Shown here: piece after piece, positions 1 through 8,076 of the stretch
How the letters are laid out: every line of letters starts with the position of its first letter
How positions within the stretch are numbered: the stretch's first letter is position 1
Assembly (NCBI RefSeq): GCF_900156865.1
Contig: NZ_LT732529.1
Location: forward strand, 575,056 to 639,055
Direction: 5' to 3'
From: Litchfieldia sinesaloumensis
GTDB lineage: Bacteria > Bacillota > Bacilli > Bacillales > Bacillaceae_L
DNA length: 64,000 bases
The notes under the pieces: generated by a model
Database searches by the model: none
Seen by the model: only the letters and a program-made list of their open reading frames with translations
What the model was told of the DNA's origin: nothing
Translations under genes and position numbers: made by a program

Positions 1-45
1 GGTGCAAACAGAGAAACAAAAACGACAACAACTAACGTGGCTTGA
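1..45 (+). CDS. Possible C-terminal tail of an upstream gene (partial)
   Basis: Frame 1 is open from the window edge and ends at TGA 43-45, encoding a hydrophilic Thr/Lys-rich tail. Such a tail would suit the end of a membrane protein, but 14 codons are too few to identify anything. Frame 2 is also open, to about base 89, so the reading frame is uncertain. Confidence 0.2.
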   Translation, partial: GANRETKTTTTNVA

Positions 46-131
46 CCTCTCTATAGCCCCGGATTCCCTCATCATACTAAGGTGGTGAGGATGGGGACTT
101 TTTGAGGATATGATAAATAGATAAAATTCAG

Positions 132-170
132 TTACGCTGGAGGCTTAAATAGCTTCAGCGTTATTTGTTG
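132..170 (+). terminator. Terminator-like hairpin
   Basis: An imperfect stem (ACGCTGGAGGCT with AGCTTCAGCGT around a TAAAT loop) is followed by TTATTTGTTG. It could end transcription of whatever lies left of the window. Confidence 0.45.
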
Positions 171-202
171 TATAGTGAAAAGGAATAACCAGTATTGCTT
201 GA

Positions 203-423
203 ATCAACGGATATATCAAGTATGTAAATTGCGGTCATTCATATAAAAAGATTAAAACGTTTATTTGGGGATTTTTATTGGGAGCAAACCTCTTAAGTTG
301 TACTCTTTGGTTAGGTCTTAGCTATCCTTTTACATTATCCAATATTGATAGGATTTTACTACTAAGTATGCTTGTAGTTAATGTTATTTTAATAGTTCAA
401 GTTATAAAGAATTTCTTAATGTA
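203..423 (+). pseudogene. Small membrane ORF without a usual start codon (possible remnant)
   Basis: The frame is open from 203 to TAA 421-423. It encodes two clear hydrophobic segments separated by a short polar loop (around SYPFTLSNIDR), which looks like a small two-TM protein. There is no ATG or GTG before the second segment and no Shine-Dalgarno sequence, so either the start is non-canonical or this is a gene that lost its 5' end. No family is recognised. Confidence 0.3.
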
Positions 424-526
424 AATAAAGAATAGCGTATGAATGTGAAGTTATTGATCTAAAACTTAAGCGACGTAAAGTATTCCCTACGTCGCAATTA
501 TACATTGAAACATTGAAAGTATGGGT

Positions 527-1612
527 CTAGACTTTTGTCCCTATATACTCCGACTTAGGGCGGAAGATTGTATTATCCTGCAATTGTTCGATTGCATGTG
601 CAGTCCAACCAATGATTCTCGCAACACTGAACGTTGGTGTAAATAGTTCTGGAGGCATTTCAATCGATTGCATAATAGCTGCTGCATAATACTCGACGTT
701 TGTGTAAAGTTTACGGCCAGGCTTGTACTGTGATAGTAAATTAATTATTTCCTTTTCAGCTAGAACTGCTAAGTCTAACCACTCATCACTACCTAACATA
801 CTGGCACATTTTTCTCTCAACAGAATGGAGCGAGGATCTTCTGTCTTGTATATTCTGTGTCCAAAACCAAGTATTCTTTCTCCTTCTTGAAGTTTTTTCT
901 CGACAATCGGTTTGATGTTTTCCTGATTTCCTATTTCTTCAAGTAACTCAATAACGCCTGAAGGTGCCCCCCCATGCAAAGGACCTTTCATTGTGCCAAT
1001 TGCAGATGTGATGGCTGCAGCTAGGTCTGATTCAGTTGAAATCGTTACGCGGGCTGCAAATGTAGCTGCATTCAACCCGTGTTCCATCGTTAATTTTAAA
1101 TACGTTTCAAGTGCCTCAACTTGTTGTTCGTTGGGGAGTTCCCCATTTAGCATCCATAAGTAATTAACTGTGTGTGACAAATTAGGATTAGGAGCGATTG
1201 CAGGTAATCCTTGTTGTTTACGATAATGCTTAGCTACGATAACCGGAATGGCGCCCGCTAGTATAATGGCTTGCTCCTGAATAGGTTTAGTAGAAAAGTG
1301 AGTATGTGCGAATGCGGATATAGCTGTTCGTAGAGCATCCATCAACGATATTTCTGCTGGTAAAACATCAAGGATGCTCTGAACATGGAAAGGTAACTGT
1401 CTACCATTTATTAATTTATTTTCTATGCTACGTAACTCAATATCGTCAGGTAAAACTCCGTGCCAAATAAAATAAGCAATTTCTTCAAACGAATAAGAGG
1501 GGATAAGTTCGTTTATTAAAACACCTCTGTAGCGTAATTCCCCTAAATTGCCTTCGACCGAAGCTATTTTCGTTTGGACGGCTATAACGTCTTTTAACCC
1601 TTTATTAAACAT
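527..1612 (-). CDS. citA: Citrate synthase, CitA type (minor citrate synthase)
   Basis: It would condense acetyl-CoA with oxaloacetate to citrate in the cytoplasm. The 361-aa length is normal for Gram-positive citrate synthases. Visible motifs are EHGLNAATFAARV (His178), the substrate-binding PLHGGAPSG (His213), GFGHRIYKTEDPR (catalytic His252) and the C-terminal RPKSEYIG. In the usual active-site NVD motif the catalytic aspartate is Glu307 here (NVEYYAAAI). The start has a GGAGGAG site 7 nt upstream. It is divergent from a LysR gene, the same arrangement as citA/citR of B. subtilis, where CitA is the minor enzyme beside CitZ. Assignment as CitA rather than CitZ or methylcitrate synthase rests on this neighbourhood. 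Confidence 0.88.
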   Translation of the reverse strand: MFNKGLKDVIAVQTKIASVEGNLGELRYRGVLINELIPSYSFEEIAYFIWHGVLPDDIELRSIENKLINGRQLPFHVQSILDVLPAEISLMDALRTAISAFAHTHFSTKPIQEQAIILAGAIPVIVAKHYRKQQGLPAIAPNPNLSHTVNYLWMLNGELPNEQQVEALETYLKLTMEHGLNAATFAARVTISTESDLAAAITSAIGTMKGPLHGGAPSGVIELLEEIGNQENIKPIVEKKLQEGERILGFGHRIYKTEDPRSILLREKCASMLGSDEWLDLAVLAEKEIINLLSQYKPGRKLYTNVEYYAAAIMQSIEMPPELFTPTFSVARIIGWTAHAIEQLQDNTIFRPKSEYIGTKV

Positions 1613-1680
1613 TATGATTTCTCCTCCTTTTCTTTAGTATAGTGTTGTTTTATGATTATATAAATTAAATGTTTTTTATT

Positions 1681-1707
1681 ATAATGATTAATAACTTTAA
1701 TCATTAT
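1681..1707. promoter_or_regulatory. Perfect 11-bp inverted repeat in the citA-citR intergenic region
   Basis: ATAATGATTAA, a 5-nt spacer (TAACT) and TTAATCATTAT form a perfect dyad one base upstream of the citR ribosome binding site. It contains T-N11-A spacing typical of LysR-type operators. It is inferred to be the CitR autoregulatory and citA control site. Confidence 0.6.
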
Positions 1708-1719
1708 GGAGGGTGTTTT

Positions 1720-2601
1720 ATGGAGTATCAGTGGTTAAAGACATTTATTGTAGCAGCAGAAACGACTAACTTTCGACAAGCCTCGGAAAAACTTATCATT
1801 TCTCAACCAAGTGTGACTGTCCATATCCGACTGTTAGAGGAATACCTGGGTACTAAGCTTTTTGATCGGGTGAAGAACCGTGTTACATTGACCGATACTG
1901 GCAAACTATTTTATCAAGAGGCAAAGAAACTAGTCGAACAAATGGAAAATAGTATAGATAGAATACATACGTATTCACAAGGATTCCGTAAAAACTGGAT
2001 CATTGCCATATCACCACTTATGGCCGAGACGATCTTACCGTATATTTTACGAACGTTCATGGAGAGTCATCCAGAAGTTGAAATCAGTATCAGAGTTGAA
2101 GAATCGGAGAGTATTGAAAAACTTGTTGATAACGGTGAAGTACATCTTGGTATCTCAGCAATGGACGCTAAATTTAAAAATATCGAGTCTATACTCATGT
2201 ACGAAGACCCAATCCTATTCGTTATTCCAGTGGATACATATGATGAAGAAAGTGGACCTCAAATTGACGTTTCGGAGGTATTAATGAAAGAGTATGTATT
2301 TACGTATCATCATCCAACATATTGGGACAGCTTGCTCAACAAACTAAATAAACATGTAAACAGAATTCGTACGATGAAAGTTACACAAGCACATATTGTA
2401 AAGCGGTTCATTCAGGAAGGTCTTGGCGTTTCGTTCTTACCACAATCGATTGTTAAACGTGAATTAATCGAAGGAAGGCTCATGCAACCACATTTCGACC
2501 TCTTTACACTCCCGACAGCTTCAACATTTATTCTTGTGAAAAAGAAAGGGGAGCTTGAGGAAGAATTCATTCATTTAATTTCTAGGTATTATTTTGGATA
2601 A
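1720..2601 (+). CDS. citR: LysR-family transcriptional regulator, CitR type
   Basis: The product is about 293 aa. The N-terminal winged HTH (residues 1-60, with ASEKLIISQPSVTVHIRLLEE as recognition region) is followed by a linker helix and a periplasmic-binding-like effector domain (about 90-290). The start at ATG 1720 is chosen because GGAGGG (1708-1713) precedes it; the in-frame ATG at 1669 has no such site. The gene is divergent from citA. In B. subtilis CitR represses citA, and the same role is inferred here. A perfect dyad sits in the leader. A hairpin terminator follows the gene. Confidence 0.82.
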   Translation: MEYQWLKTFIVAAETTNFRQASEKLIISQPSVTVHIRLLEEYLGTKLFDRVKNRVTLTDTGKLFYQEAKKLVEQMENSIDRIHTYSQGFRKNWIIAISPLMAETILPYILRTFMESHPEVEISIRVEESESIEKLVDNGEVHLGISAMDAKFKNIESILMYEDPILFVIPVDTYDEESGPQIDVSEVLMKEYVFTYHHPTYWDSLLNKLNKHVNRIRTMKVTQAHIVKRFIQEGLGVSFLPQSIVKRELIEGRLMQPHFDLFTLPTASTFILVKKKGELEEEFIHLISRYYFG

Positions 2602-2625
2602 GGCTAAAAAGACAAGCATAATGCT

Positions 2626-2650
2626 AACTGAGAACCTCAGTTGCTTTTAA
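2626..2650 (+). terminator. citR terminator
   Basis: AACTGAG-aac-CTCAGTT followed by GCTTTTAAG lies 25 nt past the citR stop. Confidence 0.6.
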
Positions 2651-2731
2651 GTTGGTTGAATTAGTAGTAACGATAATAAAATAAAGTTATAAATGAAGGG
2701 ATACTCTAAGTGAAGTAAATGGAGGCAAAGA

Positions 2732-2926
2732 ATGTATAAAACAAGCATTAGATTCCCCGTACTCTATTTTGTGGTTATAACGGTTTGGCAAATTATCTCC
2801 AATAAAGATGTTGCTTGGTTAGCGAATATAGGTGTCTGTTTGATTATTTTTTTAATGCTTGCCTTCTATAATTTGTCTAAAAAATCATATATGTGGAAAA
2901 AAGAAAAAAATGAGAAATCGGAGTAA
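2732..2926 (+). CDS. Small two-TM membrane protein, unknown
   Basis: The 64-aa product has two hydrophobic segments (about residues 7-24 and 30-46) and a highly charged Lys/Glu tail. A good ribosome binding site (GGAGG, 2720-2724) precedes ATG, and a hairpin terminator follows at once, so this looks like a real monocistronic gene. No family is recognised and the neighbours do not suggest a function. Confidence 0.6.
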   Translation: MYKTSIRFPVLYFVVITVWQIISNKDVAWLANIGVCLIIFLMLAFYNLSKKSYMWKKEKNEKSE

Positions 2927-2936
2927 AAAGTTAAAG

Positions 2937-2966
2937 GCTTAGAGTACAATTCCTCTAAGCTTTTTT
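2937..2966 (+). terminator. Terminator
   Basis: GCTTAGAG and CTCTAAGC stems with an AT-rich loop are followed by TTTTTT, directly after the 64-aa membrane protein gene. Confidence 0.7.
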
Positions 2967-3008
2967 AGTGTAGACAAAATTTCAAATTGAACACAATACA
3001 TTATCATA

Positions 3009-3605
3009 CTAATCTACTTTACCAATTTGCAGGTCCTGTTCCATTTTCGCGACATTTTCACCGTCCTGATAGTAAGTCACACCAAAAGTTGAGCCTTCGC
3101 CACCATTGTTAAGAATTACATTCAAGTCATTTAATAATTGCTTCATATAATCGAAAGCCATCAATTGGGAATCCTGTATAGGCTTCCACTGATCACTTAG
3201 GTCAATCCTATCGATCGCACCTCCATTGCCATCGATATGCGATGTTCGGACGAATTGTTCGTGTGAAATTATCTTTGCGATTAATAGAAGATTAGCGAAA
3301 TCCTTATCAAGATTGTCATTTTCGAAAAGCTGATAATCTCCCACTCCCAAGCCTTTCGTTAGCTTTTCTGCTAGCAAATACTGCTCATAACCTTGTTCGT
3401 ATTTTCCGCTAGGTGTTTTTTCTACTTCATCGAGTAATGCTGCAAGAAATTCTTTCACTTCAGGAGCGGCATCTATCCATCCTTTTGAATCATCTTCTAT
3501 AGATTCTACATACTTCTCACTATCAATTGTTGTTTCATCTTGACTACATCCAGCTAAAATACCAGAGACTAAAAATCCTGTTAGGATTAATTTATGCATG
3601 TTCAT
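3009..3605 (-). CDS. Secreted lipoprotein, unknown
   Basis: The 198-aa product has a type II signal peptide: basic start, hydrophobic core, then the lipobox LAGC with Cys20. The mature part is acidic and mostly helical, with no family I recognise. It is expected to be anchored to the outer face of the cytoplasmic membrane. AGGAGG lies 7 nt before the chosen ATG. It stands alone, read away from the gene at 3735-4067, and no operon partner is evident. Confidence 0.7.
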   Translation of the reverse strand: MNMHKLILTGFLVSGILAGCSQDETTIDSEKYVESIEDDSKGWIDAAPEVKEFLAALLDEVEKTPSGKYEQGYEQYLLAEKLTKGLGVGDYQLFENDNLDKDFANLLLIAKIISHEQFVRTSHIDGNGGAIDRIDLSDQWKPIQDSQLMAFDYMKQLLNDLNVILNNGGEGSTFGVTYYQDGENVAKMEQDLQIGKVD

Positions 3606-3734
3606 ATGAAATCCTCCTAAACTTTCCTCTACCTATTCTAGCATTTGTTATTGGAAATTTTAAGAAGACTTTAAACACTTATTTGTAAAATGAAAAAAAG
3701 ATAAGCCCAAAACACAGGACTTATCTCCTTGACG

Positions 3735-4067
3735 TTACCTCCAGTACTCCAAATACTCGTAATTCTCAGTGGGAACTTTTTTTATGACTTCGTTTGCCTC
3801 ATTGCGATAAATTTCATATTCACGGTAGATTTCAACCTTATTACCTTTGACTACCTCTGTGTTAACATAGTGCATTTCTAATTCTGGAAGTACATCCTCG
3901 ACTGAATTATTTCCTTCCGGGTTTGCCGAAACTTCTTCTTCAGACGTCATACCAGACACAGATATTGCATTTTTGTATTCATACACATCATCAGCTTCAA
4001 TGACACCTGTTACAAATATAATAAACAGAATACCAATTGCAACCAAAAATTTATTCAACGTCACCAA
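3735..4067 (-). CDS. Small secreted or membrane-anchored protein, unknown
   Basis: The 110-aa product has an N-terminal hydrophobic segment (residues 6-22) that could be a signal anchor. An acidic extracellular part rich in Glu, Val and Tyr follows. The start is GTG 4067 behind AAAGGAG; TTG two codons on is an alternative. No domain is recognised. It lies downstream of the PadR/HAAS operon on the same strand but about 90 nt away, so co-transcription is possible. Confidence 0.55.
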   Translation of the reverse strand: MVTLNKFLVAIGILFIIFVTGVIEADDVYEYKNAISVSGMTSEEEVSANPEGNNSVEDVLPELEMHYVNTEVVKGNKVEIYREYEIYRNEANEVIKKVPTENYEYLEYWR

Positions 4068-4158
4068 ACTCCTTTGTTCCTATCTCTTACTCATCTATAT
4101 GCATTAGGGAAAAAGAATAGGACAACTAATCCTGTTGGAAAGAGTTCGATCAAATATG

Positions 4159-5160
4159 TTATCGTATGTTTGATTTGCGAATGCCATCGAATATATTGAT
4201 GGCAGCAGATACGATGAATGAAACGAGTACTGTAACAATCAACCATGTTTTAAATTGTTGATTTGGAATACCAAATAAATCTGTCATAAACAAAATAAAA
4301 TTTTGGTTGAAGATGCTAGGGTGTAAGGTGATTATAAAGAATACAATGGTTGAAAATATCTGAAGGCCCGTATTGAAAAATGCCATTCTTTTCGTCCATT
4401 GGCCCTGTATCAGTTTATAGAGGACTAATGCAATTTCAAGCCCAACTACAACCACCACAACCGGCCAAAATGAAAGTAACACTTCTTGATTTAATGCTGG
4501 AATCACAAATTCAAGTCCATCATTACTACCTTCATAGATACCTAGAAGTTGATTGGCCTTCAAATATAGAGTGACCCAGATTGCAGTCCACAATAATGAA
4601 CCAAATACTTCAAATTTCGAGATTGCCTTTTTCTTAGGGATGTAAGTGATGTTTTTTAAATCATCGGGTGTCCATTTTTGTAGGTTAGTTGTTAGTGGAG
4701 TGTTATCTTTTTTGTGGTCTACTCGTTCAATGATTGCAAACACTAATGTAAACCAAAAGAAGGTTTGAATTGATACGTCTATAACTCTCCAAATCCCAAA
4801 GCCTATTAAGTCTAAAAGGACATTAATAATGGCTTCATTACCTCGATACCCGATAAAATATTCACCAAACATCGCGATGAGTGCAACAACAGCAGCTATT
4901 GGTACAATCATTTTCAATAACGTCACGTACACATCAAAATACCGAGGACCTATTAAATGCATGGGACGATCAGAGTATTCATTAGCTAACTTTACGGGAT
5001 TACCTAGTTTTTCAAGAACCCTCTTTACATCATCTTCCCTATATTCCTCAGGTAACATGTCTTCAATTGTTGATCGTAATTCAAGAGCAATATCTTCTCG
5101 CATCTTTTCTGGAAGTCTTCTAATAACCTCCTGAATATAGACATCAATCAGATTCGTCAT
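4159..5160 (-). CDS. HAAS-domain integral membrane protein (PadR partner)
   Basis: The 333-aa product has an N-terminal cytosolic helical domain (about residues 1-65, with IRRLPEKMREDIALELRSTI and VLEKLGNP) matching the HAAS signalling domain family. About six transmembrane segments follow. HAAS proteins are typically encoded directly after a PadR regulator. Here the start overlaps the PadR gene end by 17 nt, so translation is coupled. The family role is poorly known, but membrane-stress or antimicrobial sensing is commonly inferred. The twin palindromes upstream of the PadR gene should control both. Confidence 0.8.
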   Translation of the reverse strand: MTNLIDVYIQEVIRRLPEKMREDIALELRSTIEDMLPEEYREDDVKRVLEKLGNPVKLANEYSDRPMHLIGPRYFDVYVTLLKMIVPIAAVVALIAMFGEYFIGYRGNEAIINVLLDLIGFGIWRVIDVSIQTFFWFTLVFAIIERVDHKKDNTPLTTNLQKWTPDDLKNITYIPKKKAISKFEVFGSLLWTAIWVTLYLKANQLLGIYEGSNDGLEFVIPALNQEVLLSFWPVVVVVVGLEIALVLYKLIQGQWTKRMAFFNTGLQIFSTIVFFIITLHPSIFNQNFILFMTDLFGIPNQQFKTWLIVTVLVSFIVSAAINIFDGIRKSNIR

Positions 5161-5491
5161 CTCTTTTCCCCTCCAATAGGTTATACAGCTCTTTTGAGTT
5201 CTGTATCCATTCCTCTTTTAGCTGTAAATAAATTTCTAATCCAAATTCGCTTAACACATAATACTTGCGGGGCCTACTATCCGATGTATCCCAACTACTT
5301 GTCACCAATTCCTGTTTCTCTAGTCGGCGAAGTAATGGATATAGGGTGCTTTGGTCAATGTCGATACCTGAACCTTCCAATAATTGAACAAGAGAATAGC
5401 CATATTGGGGGGTTCGTAATTGACTTAAAACCGCCAAAGTCAACGTTCCTCTTCTAAGCTCTGTAAGTAATGAGTTTAATAAGTTACTCAT
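5144..5491 (-). CDS. PadR-family transcriptional regulator
   Basis: The product is 115 aa from ATG 5491, which has GAGGTGGG just upstream; a longer in-frame start 11 codons earlier lacks a site. The winged HTH includes LRTPQYGYSLVQLLE and STLYPLLRRLEKQELV, then the wing SRPRKYYVLSEFG, all hallmarks of PadR subfamily 2. It probably acts as a dimeric repressor of its own operon with the HAAS membrane protein. Two 21-bp palindromes just upstream of the start are the likely operators. Confidence 0.88.
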   Translation of the reverse strand: MSNLLNSLLTELRRGTLTLAVLSQLRTPQYGYSLVQLLEGSGIDIDQSTLYPLLRRLEKQELVTSSWDTSDSRPRKYYVLSEFGLEIYLQLKEEWIQNSKELYNLLEGKRDDESD

Positions 5492-5510
5492 TTCACCCAC
5501 CTCATTTTTG

Positions 5511-5559
5511 ATACTATATGACATACAGTATTTATTTTATACTATGTATCATACAGTAT
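5511..5559. promoter_or_regulatory. Twin PadR operator palindromes
   Basis: Two 21-bp imperfect palindromes lie at 5511-5531 and 5539-5559. Each is of the form ATACTAT...CATACAGTAT, and they are 28 bp apart start to start. They lie immediately upstream of the PadR gene. PadR proteins usually bind ATGT/ACAT-type dyads overlapping their own promoter, so autoregulation is inferred. Confidence 0.65.
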
Positions 5560-5640
5560 GTTTGTTACGAAAGCAATTTATCTTTTTAAAAAGAATGACA
5601 GAAATTATTCATATGCTATAATAGAATAAAATTGAATGAT

Positions 5641-5731
5641 GACAGGGGAGCTCACACATGTGGGCTGAGAGTAAGCGAAATGTAGCTTAGACCCATAACC
5701 TGATTTGGATAATGCCAACGTAGGAAATTGT
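5641..5731 (+). ncRNA. TPP riboswitch (THI element)
   Basis: The leader contains the conserved blocks ACAGGGGAGCTC, GCTGAGAG, ACCCATAACCTGATTTGGATA and ATGCCAACGTAGG in the right order. Thiamine pyrophosphate binding should lead to termination at the hairpin at 5748-5783 and switch off the thiM-thiE-thiD operon. Confidence 0.95.
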
Positions 5732-5747
5732 GTAAGTATGACTATTC

Positions 5748-5783
5748 ATGCGGTATATCTATTTTAGGTATACCGCATTTTTC
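5748..5783 (+). terminator. TPP riboswitch expression-platform terminator
   Basis: ATGCGGTATA and TATACCGCAT form a 10-bp stem followed by a T run, placed between the aptamer and the thiM ribosome binding site. Confidence 0.85.
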
Positions 5784-5803
5784 ATTTTTGAGGAGGAATT
5801 GGG

Positions 5804-6628
5804 ATGTTTGAGGCTATTCTAAAAAATGTTAGAGAAAAAACACCACTCGTCCATAATATTACTAACTATGTGACGGTTAACGATGTTGCAAATAGTGTTC
5901 TTGCCTGTGGAGGATCACCGATTATGGCAGACGATCCAAAGGAAGTTGGTGAAATTACAAGCATTTGTAATGCACTCGCAATCAATATTGGAACATTAAA
6001 TGAGAGAACGATAGAATCAATGATTATCGCTGGAAAAGCAGCAAATCAAATGGGCCTTCCTGTTATTTTAGATCCTGTGGGAGCGGGTGCTTCTAGTATA
6101 AGAACGAATACCGTATATCGCCTATTAGATGAGGTCCAGTTTGCTGTCATACGTGGAAATTTGTCTGAAATTAAAACAGTACATGCTGGGAGTGGGAATA
6201 CTAAAGGTGTAGATGCCGCTGCAGAAGATGTCATCAATGAAGACAATATCGATGAGATGGTTCAGTTTGCAAAAGGTGTCAGTAAACAAACTGGTGCCGT
6301 AATTGCAATCACTGGAGCTATTGATATCGTCGCAAATGAGGAAAAAGCTTACGTAATCAAAAATGGTCATCCGATGATGTCAAAAATAACAGGGACAGGC
6401 TGTATGCTTTCGGCAGTTGTTGCAACTTATTGTGGAGCAAATCCTCAAGAGATAGTAAAAAGTACCGCAGCCGCTGTATGTGCAATGGGGCTTTGCGGGG
6501 AACTCGCTTATCAAAAGGTAGAAGAGACGAATGGCGGGACATCGTCGTTACGAACGTATTTAATCGATACTATGAGTCGTTTAGATTTTACACAATTACA
6601 AGGTGGGATGAAGATTGAAAGCAGATAA
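5804..6628 (+). CDS. thiM: Hydroxyethylthiazole kinase
   Basis: It phosphorylates 4-methyl-5-(2-hydroxyethyl)thiazole with ATP, the thiazole salvage step of thiamine synthesis. The 274-aa length is standard. NYVTVNDVAN (21-30), ILDPVGAGAS (88-97) and the anion-hole motif TGTGCMLSA around Cys200 are visible. AGGAGG lies 8 nt before ATG. It is the first gene of a three-gene salvage operon behind a TPP riboswitch; thiE starts inside its last codons. Confidence 0.95.
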   Translation: MFEAILKNVREKTPLVHNITNYVTVNDVANSVLACGGSPIMADDPKEVGEITSICNALAINIGTLNERTIESMIIAGKAANQMGLPVILDPVGAGASSIRTNTVYRLLDEVQFAVIRGNLSEIKTVHAGSGNTKGVDAAAEDVINEDNIDEMVQFAKGVSKQTGAVIAITGAIDIVANEEKAYVIKNGHPMMSKITGTGCMLSAVVATYCGANPQEIVKSTAAAVCAMGLCGELAYQKVEETNGGTSSLRTYLIDTMSRLDFTQLQGGMKIESR

Positions 6629-7265
6629 ACAATCAATGCTGTTATATGCAGTAACTGACCGTGCCTGGACAGGCAGCCAAACATTAGTAGAGCAAGTAGA
6701 GGCAGCACTAAAGGGAGGGATTACATTTCTCCAACTCAGAGAAAAGAATCTGGGGTATGATGACTTTTTACAGGAAGCCATTGAATTAAAAATGCTAACG
6801 ACATTTTATCATGTTCCCTTTGTGATTAATGACAATGTTGAAATTGCACTAGCGTGCGATGCTGATGGCGTACATGTTGGTCAGGAGGATTTGCCTGTTG
6901 AAAAAGTTCGTGACTTGATTGGCCCCGATAAAATTCTTGGTGTCTCCGCTCAAAATGTGGAGCAAGCGATTGCTGCTGAAAAGGCAGGTGCGGATTATCT
7001 TGGAATTGGTTCCGTGTTTCCAACAAGTACGAAGAAAGACGCACAACCTATGACATTTGAAACCGTCAAAGAGATTTGTAACAGTGTCTCCATTCCGATT
7101 GTTGCAATTGGTGGTGTTACGAAATCGAATATTCTAGAATTAGCTGGAAGCGGGGTAGACGGAGTTGCGGTGGTATCGGCTATTTTTGCACAGGCGGATA
7201 TCACTGAAACAACGAAAGAATTGCGTAAGCTTTCAACTGAAATGGTAAGGAGCGACAGAAGATGA
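6615..7265 (+). CDS. thiE: Thiamine-phosphate synthase
   Basis: It couples HMP pyrophosphate and thiazole phosphate to thiamine monophosphate. The 216-aa TIM barrel shows FLQLREK (38-44), the metal-binding region FVINDNVEIA (69-78), GVHVGQEDLP (85-94), the PTSTK loop (136-140) and VAIGGV (163-168). The start is TTG 6615 behind AGGTGGG, inside the 3' end of thiM (14-nt overlap), so translation is probably coupled. It acts downstream of both kinases in the operon. Confidence 0.94.
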   Translation: MKADKQSMLLYAVTDRAWTGSQTLVEQVEAALKGGITFLQLREKNLGYDDFLQEAIELKMLTTFYHVPFVINDNVEIALACDADGVHVGQEDLPVEKVRDLIGPDKILGVSAQNVEQAIAAEKAGADYLGIGSVFPTSTKKDAQPMTFETVKEICNSVSIPIVAIGGVTKSNILELAGSGVDGVAVVSAIFAQADITETTKELRKLSTEMVRSDRR

Positions 7266-8041
7266 AAAAGGTACTGACGATTGCTGGTTCAGATTGTAGT
7301 GGGGGAGCAGGTATTCAAGCAGATATCAAAACAATCACTGCTCATAATATGTATGCGATGAGTGCAATTACTGCACTTACGGCTCAAAATACAACGGGTG
7401 TGTTTGGGGTGGTTGACACGACTCCTGAATTTGTAGGTGGACAGCTCGATGCGATTATGACTGACATTTTCCCTGATAGTGTCAAAATAGGGATGGTTTC
7501 ATCACCTGATATTATCGGTAAAATTGTAGAAAAGTTAGAAGAGTACAAGCCTTCGAATATTGTCGTAGACCCTGTGATGATTTCTACAAGTGGAAGTAAG
7601 CTTTTAAGTGATACGGCAATGGATGCCTTAATTACCCGCTTGATTCCGTTAGCTACCATTATTACGCCTAACATTCATGAGGCAGAAGCACTTTGTGGGA
7701 TGGAAATTCATTCAAGGGAAGATATGCAAGCGGCTGCCCAAACATTGTCGGAAACGTATAAAGGTGCCATTTTAATTAAAGGTGGTCATCTTGAAGATAC
7801 GGCAGATGATTTATTATACAGCGATGGTGACTTCACATGGTTCCCAGGTGCAAAAATCAGTAATCCGAATACGCATGGTACGGGCTGTACATTATCATCA
7901 GCGATTGCTTGTAATTTAGCAAAAGGCGAGGATATCCAAACGAGCATTAGGGAAGCAAAGCGTTATATCACGGGTGCAATTGAAGCGGGTCTTGACCTTG
8001 GAAAAGGAAGTGGACCCCTCAATCATTGTTATGCATTATAA
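7262..8041 (+). CDS. thiD: Hydroxymethylpyrimidine/phosphomethylpyrimidine kinase
   Basis: It phosphorylates HMP twice to HMP pyrophosphate. The 259-aa ribokinase-fold protein shows GSDCSGGAGIQAD (9-21), VVDPVM (101-106) and the GTGC anion hole (206-209). It starts with an ATGA overlap with thiE. A strong bidirectional terminator follows. PdxK-like side activity on pyridoxine is possible in this family, but the operon and riboswitch argue for thiamine. Confidence 0.93.
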   Translation: MKKVLTIAGSDCSGGAGIQADIKTITAHNMYAMSAITALTAQNTTGVFGVVDTTPEFVGGQLDAIMTDIFPDSVKIGMVSSPDIIGKIVEKLEEYKPSNIVVDPVMISTSGSKLLSDTAMDALITRLIPLATIITPNIHEAEALCGMEIHSREDMQAAAQTLSETYKGAILIKGGHLEDTADDLLYSDGDFTWFPGAKISNPNTHGTGCTLSSAIACNLAKGEDIQTSIREAKRYITGAIEAGLDLGKGSGPLNHCYAL

Positions 8042-8076
8042 AAAAAGTGGGGAATAAACCCCACTTTTATATTTTT
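8041..8076. terminator. Bidirectional terminator thiD / methyltransferase
   Basis: AAAAGTGGGG-aataaa-CCCCACTTTT is followed by T-rich DNA on the plus strand. The A run serves as a T run on the minus strand. Confidence 0.8.

Noticed and set aside
4380-5134. Plus-strand ORFs antisense to the HAAS membrane gene
   Set aside because: They have no ribosome binding sites, and the minus strand has an intact recognised gene.
6046-7204. Minus-strand ORFs across thiM-thiE
   Set aside because: They are shadows of well-supported thiamine genes in other frames.
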